A DNA stretch of 9,847 nucleotides, from contig WJJK01000372.1 of the NCBI GenBank assembly GCA_014729705.1, positions 1 through 9,847 on the forward strand, read 5' to 3'. The translations under genes were made by a program, and so were the position numbers. The notes under the pieces were generated by a model, which worked only from the letters and a program-made list of their open reading frames with translations, did not search any database and was not told where the DNA came from. The DNA is from Candidatus Altarchaeales archaeon (GTDB lineage Archaea; Altiarchaeota; Altiarchaeia; IMC4; SCGC-AAA252-I15). Shown here one piece after another: positions 5,742 through 9,847 of this stretch (within the stretch, counting starts at the first letter, position 1; each line of letters opens with the position of its first letter).

Positions 5742-6395
5742 ATGGATAAAAAGAAGAAAGCTACAAAAACCCTCCTGTGGAGAGACTCTTTCGATGGAGG
5801 GACGGGTGGAACCATCCACCGGTCCTTCTGGAGGGTCCATGACGGACACTGGGGCCGTACTCTCCAGCTCGGAGTTCTGATGAGCATCGTCGAGAAAGCC
5901 AGGCTCACCGCCATCTCGGAACACGAGGGTCAGACCTACGGGGATAAACCATATTCCTACCATCTCGAACAAGTAGCGGAGATCGCAAAACAATGGGGAC
6001 CTCATGCCGAGGCAGCTGCCTGGCTGCACGATGTCCTCGAAGACACGGAGATGGTAGAGGAGGAACTCCAAAGGGATTTCCCTCCCCCCATCCCAACCAT
6101 TATCAACCTCCTGACAGATGCAGACATTCCAAACAGGAAACTCAGGAAAAAGATCACCTACGAAAAACTCTCGGTCCTGTGTGCGGAAGGACCAGAAGGC
6201 CTGGCTCTGCTCGTAAAACTCGCAGATCGCCTCGCCAATGTTCGCCAATGTGTCGAATCAGAAAACTGGGGCCTCCTGAGTATTTACCGGAAGGAACAGA
6301 AAGCATTCCGAGAAGCTGTCTACAGAACAAACCAACCCGAAAACCTCTGGAGTGAGCTTGAAAAGCTCCTCAAAAGGGGGCGGAAAAGGAGATAA
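5742..6395 (+). CDS. SpoT/Mesh1-like HD-domain hydrolase (putative small alarmone hydrolase)
   Basis: This is a probable metal-dependent nucleotide pyrophosphohydrolase; members of the SpoT/Mesh1 HD family remove pyrophosphate from ppGpp or ppApp. Residues are numbered from this start. His74 lies in PYSYHLEQVA, the HD pair His96-Asp97 in AAWLHDVLEDT with Glu100-Asp101, and Asp162 in VKLADRLANV, matching the family's metal and catalytic positions. The family's guanine-contacting basic residues near the N-terminus are not obvious (HEGQTYGDKPY), so substrate is uncertain. The domain begins at Met47 (5880), which has its own GGAG and would give 171 residues, the usual size for a standalone hydrolase. 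The first 46 codons may be untranslated or a leader. A short ORF ending in TGATG overlaps the 5880 start. The longer form is given because its ATG also has GGAG. Confidence 0.8.
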   Translation: MDKKKKATKTLLWRDSFDGGTGGTIHRSFWRVHDGHWGRTLQLGVLMSIVEKARLTAISEHEGQTYGDKPYSYHLEQVAEIAKQWGPHAEAAAWLHDVLEDTEMVEEELQRDFPPPIPTIINLLTDADIPNRKLRKKITYEKLSVLCAEGPEGLALLVKLADRLANVRQCVESENWGLLSIYRKEQKAFREAVYRTNQPENLWSELEKLLKRGRKRR

Positions 6396-6398
6396 AAA

Positions 6399-6581
6399 AT
6401 GAAGGCCTATGGAATCCCCCGCTCTGCAAATGCCGAATATCCCGATATGATGGATGCCGTCTCGGTGGGGATGCCGAGCAAAGTTTGTGGCCGTATCAGG
6501 AATCGAAAAGCTACCCGGCGTATCTGGAAAAAACGAGAGAGAGGAAAGATCAAAGCCGGGTTCAATAAATATCTCCGATAA
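6399..6581 (+). CDS. Small basic MK-YG-P protein, paralogue of 1898-2128
   Basis: Function unknown, 60 residues. It starts MKAYGIPRSANAEYPDMMDA, has a GMPSKVCGR middle and a basic tail with RRIWKKRER. It shares the start, the PS element and the RR-WKK tail with the protein at 1898-2128. AAAGGAGAT precedes the ATG, 3 bases after the stop of the hydrolase gene, so it is co-transcribed and probably coupled. Confidence 0.75.
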   Translation: MKAYGIPRSANAEYPDMMDAVSVGMPSKVCGRIRNRKATRRIWKKRERGKIKAGFNKYLR

Positions 6582-6599
6582 AAAAATAAAGGAGGCCTT

Positions 6600-7103
6600 A
6601 TGCTCACTCCTGTACAGGCCTGTATCCTCGATAAAGTCAAAAAGGGAGCCACCCGGCAGAATGCAGGGTTCTCTGGCATCGTCAGTGATAAACGGGCCCA
6701 GACAATTCTCCGAAGCCTGCGAAAAAAAGGCTACCTGAAAGAAGGGTACACAAAACTCTCCAAAGAAGGACTCCGGGCACTGGTAGAAGACAAAGAAATG
6801 AGGGAAAACCTCCTCGGAAAAGAGGTCTTTTTCATGAGGTTTGCCCTCAGTAAAGGGCCCCTGCGGGTGATGGTTTGCTCCTTCGACTGGAAGTGGGTTT
6901 TCGTCATCCTCCGAAAGGAAGATGTCGGACGCAGGAACAGGAACCTTGCCGTCCGGTGGAAGGATCTGGAGCTGACAGAAGAAGCAGCTCACCGAAGGGT
7001 CCTGAGATGGGCCAGAAAAAAAGAAAAATACCACCTGCGAAGTCTGGAGGCCCTTCAAAGGATCTCTGAAGAGTCCCGAAAAGCACTGGGAGAAAATAAA
7101 TGA
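6600..7103 (+). CDS. Hypothetical protein with winged-helix-like N-terminus
   Basis: Residues ~1-62 read like a small winged helix-turn-helix: a helix (TPVQACILDKVKKGA), a second region ending in a recognition-helix-like stretch (SDKRAQTILRSLRKKGYLKE), then a short wing and TKLSKEGLRALV. This resembles the pattern of DNA-binding domains with repeated 'KGYL..LTxxG' elements. The rest (~63-167) is basic, with a beta-rich segment (PLRVMVCSFDWKWVFVILRK) and a charged helical tail. DNA binding is an inference from pattern only; there is no known family. AAAGGAGG gives a strong ribosome site. The stop overlaps the next start (ATGA at 7100-7103). Confidence 0.7.
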   Translation: MLTPVQACILDKVKKGATRQNAGFSGIVSDKRAQTILRSLRKKGYLKEGYTKLSKEGLRALVEDKEMRENLLGKEVFFMRFALSKGPLRVMVCSFDWKWVFVILRKEDVGRRNRNLAVRWKDLELTEEAAHRRVLRWARKKEKYHLRSLEALQRISEESRKALGENK

Positions 7104-7450
7104 GCAAAAAGAAAACCTGGTATGTCATCGTCCCCATCGGTGGAGGCATGGACGGGGAGACGATCGAGGTCACGGACAGCATGGCAGAGGTCATCGACTT
7201 CTGCAGGGAGTGGGTCTACCAACAAATCTGTGACCATCACCGGAACAACCTCCCCCTCCGTGTCACGGAAGAGGTCAAGAGACAGTTCGACATCGAGGTT
7301 TTCAAGACCACGGACACTATCGAACTCCCCTTCCAGGAATGGGCCGATGATTATTATCGGGAACTGAAGGAGGGGGAAAAGGAAGACGAACGTCGAGAGT
7401 ACGAACGGTACCTGGAGCTGAAAGCCAAATTCGAGCCGGAGGAAGAATGA
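7100..7450 (+). CDS. Hypothetical protein, 116 residues
   Basis: Function unknown. It starts with a strand-like KKTWYVIVPIGGG, followed by helices (SMAEVIDFCREWVYQQICDH) and a highly charged C-terminal helix (YYRELKEGEKEDERREYERY). It is soluble, without recognised motifs. It is coupled at both ends: ATGA with 6600-7103 upstream and ATGA with 7447-7692 downstream. Confidence 0.7.
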   Translation: MSKKKTWYVIVPIGGGMDGETIEVTDSMAEVIDFCREWVYQQICDHHRNNLPLRVTEEVKRQFDIEVFKTTDTIELPFQEWADDYYRELKEGEKEDERREYERYLELKAKFEPEEE

Positions 7451-7692
7451 CCCCCCGCCAAAAAAAGAAACTATTCTCACAAGGTGTCCTCGTCGGAGTT
7501 GGTACCTTTGCATTGATCCTGATGATCTGCCAAGACCTGGTAGGAAAAGAGGGATGGGTAGAATATATAGAAAGTAATTGGTATGACTGGAGTCATCCCC
7601 TTTCACTGATTTCGTATGCCCTTCTCTTTTTCCTCGTCCCTTTCCACCTGGTCAAGGCTTTCTCTGTGATAAATAAATCGGAGTCCAAATGA
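7447..7692 (+). CDS. Small membrane protein with two predicted transmembrane helices (first of a pair)
   Basis: This 81-residue protein has a basic N-terminus (MTPRQKKKLF), a hydrophobic segment at ~12-28, a polar aromatic loop (GWVEYIESNWYDW) and a second hydrophobic segment at ~52-69, then a short basic tail. The positive-inside rule suggests both ends face the cytoplasm with the loop outside. There is no family assignment. Two-helix size and topology are compatible with holin-like or superinfection-related phage membrane proteins, but no endolysin is adjacent. It starts by an ATGA overlap with GGAGGAAG inside the upstream gene. Confidence 0.7.
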   Translation: MTPRQKKKLFSQGVLVGVGTFALILMICQDLVGKEGWVEYIESNWYDWSHPLSLISYALLFFLVPFHLVKAFSVINKSESK

Positions 7693-7871
7693 GAGGTTTA
7701 GATCTCATCTGTGCTCTCGGAGTCGCCGCCCTGGTCTGGGCTCATCATGCTCTCACAACAGGAGCAGGAGCCCGGTTCGAGCTGCATCCCGCGGTTGTGG
7801 TCCTGCTGATTTTCTTTGCAATATATGGGGCCTACCGTATGGTTTTCGGGAAAGGAGCTGATCGAAAATAA
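7689..7871 (+). CDS. Small membrane protein with two predicted transmembrane helices (second of a pair)
   Basis: 60 residues: hydrophobic segment ~4-22 (LDLICALGVAALVWAHHAL), a short loop (TTGAGARFELHP), a second hydrophobic segment ~33-50 (PAVVVLLIFFAIYGAYR) and a basic tail (MVFGKGADRK). Its start overlaps the stop of the preceding membrane protein (ATGA), with GGAG 6 bases before. Adjacent coupled small membrane proteins suggest a two-component membrane function; no specific one can be assigned. Confidence 0.7.
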   Translation: MRGLDLICALGVAALVWAHHALTTGAGARFELHPAVVVLLIFFAIYGAYRMVFGKGADRK

Positions 7872-7883
7872 AGGAGCTATAAA

Positions 7884-8120
7884 ATGGCTAAAGAGGAGGA
7901 AGGTAAGAGAATCACTCTCTTTTACCCTGACAAGAAACCCCCCGCCAAACCTGGAACCCTGGGGGAACTAACAGAACTGATTGAGTTAATCGACCAGGAA
8001 AGAGAAGAAATCAAAGAGTTCCTAGAGAAAGATAAAAAGGAACAGGAAAAACTGGACGAAGCAGAAGCTCTGTTGGACGAGATACAGGAAAGCCTGGATA
8101 AAAAAGGGAAAGAAAAATGA
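7884..8120 (+). CDS. Small highly charged coiled-coil protein
   Basis: 78 residues, almost entirely charged. After a short strand (KRITLFYPDKKPPAKPG), residues ~25-78 form one long helix with leucine/isoleucine heptads (LGELTELIELIDQEREEIKE; KLDEAEALLDEIQESLDKK). It probably oligomerises or serves as an adaptor; function unknown. It has an AAGGAG ribosome site, and its stop overlaps the next start (ATGA at 8117-8120). Confidence 0.7.
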   Translation: MAKEEEGKRITLFYPDKKPPAKPGTLGELTELIELIDQEREEIKEFLEKDKKEQEKLDEAEALLDEIQESLDKKGKEK

Positions 8121-8884
8121 TCCGTGTTGCCTCCGAGAAACACCTTAAGAATATCCTCCTCCAATCCTTCCTCCCCCTCTGGGAAGGATACCAACGACAG
8201 GTGAGGATTCACAAGGTAGCCCGGAGGATGCTCACGGCCAGGAATATCACCCTGCACCGGGGGGGAGCAACCATCGAACTCGCTTCCCAGGCCGTTGGGG
8301 CCTATGCCATGTTGATCAAAGAAGGGCTCGAAGCTGAAGAAGTCGCTGGAACAGATGCTCTCGAGGAACGAGAAAAACTCCTCTTAAAAGGAGGAGTAAA
8401 GCCCCTGATCCAGGAGAAGCATTTCCTGAATCAAGAAGGAGCCCGATATGAAAGGTTCCGTAAGGCTTTTGTCCGGGAATTCAAAAGAAAAAAAGAAGAG
8501 GCCGAAAACAATAGGCTCTTCAAAGAAGAATACGTGATGGGCCCGGATGGCTTACCCATCATCGAAAGAAACAGGCCTAAAACGAAAGGGAGGCCAGAAA
8601 GAGTCTTCTTCCTGAAGAATCAGGAACACGTCGTGGCAGAAGCTTTCAGGGAAATGAGAAATAAATATTTCATCCCCTGGATCAGGGAAATCGGGAGACA
8701 AAGGGCCAGCCAGGGTCCAGGCAAAGATGAAGAAGATCGACGAAAAACTGGACGTTATGAGAGGGAATGTCTCCAAACTTCGAAAGCAGATTGCCTCCCA
8801 ATACGTGTCAAAAGAAAAACTCAGATGGGCCAATACCTGGACACTCTTTACAAAAACAATTGGATCAGGGACCAGGCCTGGTAA
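8117..8884 (+). CDS. Hypothetical protein; C-terminal part uncertain
   Basis: Function unknown. The first ~205 residues look like a helical, basic protein with a hydrophobic helix around ASQAVGAYAMLIKEGLEAEE, a KR-rich stretch (FKRKKEEAENNRLFKEEY) and a C-terminal helix (NKYFIPWIREIGRQRA). From about codon 205 (base 8730) the composition becomes Arg/Cys/Gln-rich and unconvincing. Another frame, starting at ATG 8727, becomes the better coding frame. The true protein may end or shift frame near 8727. It starts by an ATGA overlap with the coiled-coil gene. Confidence 0.65.
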   Translation: MIRVASEKHLKNILLQSFLPLWEGYQRQVRIHKVARRMLTARNITLHRGGATIELASQAVGAYAMLIKEGLEAEEVAGTDALEEREKLLLKGGVKPLIQEKHFLNQEGARYERFRKAFVREFKRKKEEAENNRLFKEEYVMGPDGLPIIERNRPKTKGRPERVFFLKNQEHVVAEAFREMRNKYFIPWIREIGRQRASQGPGKDEEDRRKTGRYERECLQTSKADCLPIRVKRKTQMGQYLDTLYKNNWIRDQAW

Positions 8885-9062
8885 TGTCAAAATAACCGAA
8901 ATCTATCCCGGTCTTTACAGATTCAAAAGGCATAAAAATCCCGAAAGAATCTGGTTCAAGAAAAAAGGACCTCGGCATGTCTGTGTGGTGGAAATAACCA
9001 AAAGGTCCTCCAACACGTATAGTCCTACAGTTATTAAGAGCATCAGCCAACGATGCCCCTAA
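8727..9062 (+). CDS. Small basic hypothetical protein, 111 residues, overlapping the previous gene
   Basis: Residues 1-35 form a charged helix (MKKIDEKLDVMRGNVSKLRK). They are followed by a beta-rich basic region (NVKITEIYPGLYRFKRHKNP; ERIWFKKKGPRHVCVVEITK). Function unknown. It overlaps 8117-8884 by 158 bases in another frame and has no strong ribosome site, so it may be a frameshifted continuation of that protein rather than a separate gene. Its stop lies 6 bases before the 12-bp hairpin closing unit 3. Confidence 0.6.
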   Translation: MKKIDEKLDVMRGNVSKLRKQIASQYVSKEKLRWANTWTLFTKTIGSGTRPGNVKITEIYPGLYRFKRHKNPERIWFKKKGPRHVCVVEITKRSSNTYSPTVIKSISQRCP

Positions 9063-9068
9063 GCCTTA

Positions 9069-9098
9069 CCGGATTTTAACCCTATCGTTAAAATCCGG
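9069..9098 (+). other. Perfect 12-bp inverted repeat at the end of unit 3
   Basis: CCGGATTTTAAC (9069-9080) and GTTAAAATCCGG (9087-9098) are exact reverse complements around a 6-base loop. The position matches the terminators at the ends of units 1 and 2, but it is followed by a run of A, not T. It may be a transcript 3'-end stabiliser, a factor-dependent terminator or a protein-binding site. Confidence 0.75.
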
Positions 9099-9108
9099 CC
9101 CAAAAAAA

Positions 9109-9161
9109 TCTGAAAAAGATTCCACAGAATCGGTTCAGCTCCGTCACCTGTATCAGGACAC
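9109..9161 (+). promoter_or_regulatory. Conserved promoter-like block, copy D
   Basis: TCTGAAAA (9109-9116), TTCCAC (9120-9125), TCCGTCACCT (9140-9149) and TATCAGGACAC (9151-9161), with the same 31-base distance between TTCCAC and TATCAG. It precedes the first gene of unit 4 by 21 bases and follows the hairpin at 9069-9098. Confidence 0.8.
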
Positions 9162-9182
9162 TTCACACAGGGAGGACGAAGC

Positions 9183-9749
9183 ATGCTCAACATCAACACG
9201 TACAAACAGGCAGTCAAAGAGTTCCCCAACGGGAAGACTCTCCCCGATGCCCTCTACATTCACCGAAGCGCCCTCTCCGGCATGCTCCTCGACCTGGCCC
9301 TGGAGGCCTTCGAGAGAGCCTCCGAGCAAATCGAGGGGCTCCAATTCAATCTCGTCAAGTTCCACCGGTACAAGCCGGTCCTCAGCCTCCTCTGGTACCC
9401 CACATTCGACTCCGAGGCCCACCCGGCACTGCACCGGACGGTCATCGTGAACCTTTCCACCTGGGAGATGACCCAGAGAAGCTACATGAACTCGAAAAAC
9501 CCGCCCATTTTGCACAGGAAGGAGCTGTTCCTTCTCCCGAATTACCCCCTCTTCGAAGACTTCGTCTCCCTGACCAGGGAAGAAGAGGAGATCGGGCTCC
9601 TGAAGGAGTGCTCCAAGGTCGGGTTCCGACGCCAGTGGGAAGAGCGATGTTCCTCACGGGGCGTTTCCTTCGATGGAAACAGGATGACCCCACCTGATTC
9701 GAGTTTCTCGGGGACAATCTTCGGGTCCAGTAACATTTTCGGAGGTTAG
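9183..9749 (+). CDS. Standalone N-terminal-type domain of the DNA phosphorothioation-associated putative methyltransferase family
   Basis: From memory, the protein matches the N-terminal region of proteins named 'DNA phosphorothioation-associated putative methyltransferase': GKTLPDALYIHRSAL (17-31), FNLVKFHRYKP (55-65), a YPTFDSEAHPALHR segment (72-85), NPPILHRKELFLLPNYPL (106-123) and LTREEEEIGLL followed by VGFRRQWEERCSSRGV (~129-160). In those proteins a SAM-dependent methyltransferase region follows. Here the protein ends at 188 residues with a low-complexity Ser/Gly/Phe tail, and no methyltransferase motif is present. The family is linked to dnd DNA-sulfur modification loci, but no dndA-E gene is in this window. 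Its role here, for instance interaction with modified DNA or a defence system, is inference. GGAGG precedes the ATG. Confidence 0.78.
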   Translation: MLNINTYKQAVKEFPNGKTLPDALYIHRSALSGMLLDLALEAFERASEQIEGLQFNLVKFHRYKPVLSLLWYPTFDSEAHPALHRTVIVNLSTWEMTQRSYMNSKNPPILHRKELFLLPNYPLFEDFVSLTREEEEIGLLKECSKVGFRRQWEERCSSRGVSFDGNRMTPPDSSFSGTIFGSSNIFGG

Positions 9750-9751
9750 AT

Positions 9752-9847
9752 ATGGAAGAATGGGTAAATATCGAAGCCACCTATATATCCCCCACCGTCG
9801 AATACGGGGTCTGTGTAGATCCCGAGGGCTGGGACGTTCGAGTAGAC
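9752..9847 (+). CDS. Start of a further gene, cut by the window edge
   Basis: An ATG 2 bases after the previous stop, with GGAGG at 9741-9745, opens a frame that runs to the end of the window (32 codons: MEEWVNIEATYISPTVEYG, then VCVDPEGWDVRVD). It is too short to identify, and no stop is seen. It is the second gene of unit 4. Confidence 0.65.
   Translation, partial: MEEWVNIEATYISPTVEYGVCVDPEGWDVRVD

Noticed and set aside
6494..6502. GTATCAGGA, resembling the end of the promoter block
   Set aside because: It lies inside the 6399 gene and lacks TTCCAC and TCCGTCACCT upstream; a short chance match.
7055..7606. Minus-strand ORF of 183 codons
   Set aside because: It is antisense to two coupled + strand genes with clear start signals, and has no motif or ribosome site of its own.
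1..9847. CRISPR array, insertion sequence or attachment site
   Set aside because: No regularly spaced repeats, transposase motifs or terminal inverted repeats were seen; the only repeats are the promoter blocks, the 22-bp pair and the short 15-base match.

Overview
The window reads as a piece of a bacteriophage genome, or a phage-like or plasmid-like element, rather than a host chromosome. About 18 genes lie on the + strand with no convincing gene on the other strand. They are mostly short (60-270 codons) and tightly packed, often with 4-base ATGA stop/start overlaps and strong GGAG-type ribosome binding sites. Most products match no enzyme I know. The few recognisable ones (an ATP-dependent DNA ligase, a SpoT/Mesh1-like HD hydrolase, a standalone piece of a DNA phosphorothioation-associated protein) fit a large phage or mobile element of an unidentified bacterium. 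The host cannot be named from the sequence. No structural, packaging, lysis, integrase or RNA gene is visible.

Layout: four transcription units are delimited by copies of one promoter-like block (TTCCAC, then exactly 25 bases, then TATCAG, with TCCGTCACCT just before TATCAG). Unit 1 (39-2416) starts with a truncated copy at the left edge. It carries an MGYCM-type conserved hypothetical, a 229-residue conserved hypothetical and several small genes, and ends in an intrinsic terminator. Unit 2 (2519-4966) carries a coiled-coil protein, a small gene broken by an in-frame TGA and the DNA ligase, again with a terminator. Unit 3 (5060-9062) carries an acidic protein, the HD hydrolase, a small basic protein, a winged-helix-like protein and a translationally coupled run that includes two adjacent two-helix membrane proteins. 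It ends at a perfect 12-bp hairpin. Unit 4 starts at 9183 with the phosphorothioation-associated domain and runs off the right edge.

The modular arrangement of terminator or hairpin, conserved block, ribosome binding site and gene cassette is the most striking signal. It suggests that one polymerase or sigma/activator specificity drives these accessory cassettes together.

Several genes show coding signal that jumps frame or crosses a stop: near 548 (run of five C), near 1632-1666 (runs of six C and four G), at 3388 (in-frame TGA) and around 8727. In the first three, the gene gap closes neatly if the interruption is bridged. They may be decayed genes, recoding sites or assembly errors. Two involve the same direction of shift at homopolymers, so read-level checking should come first.
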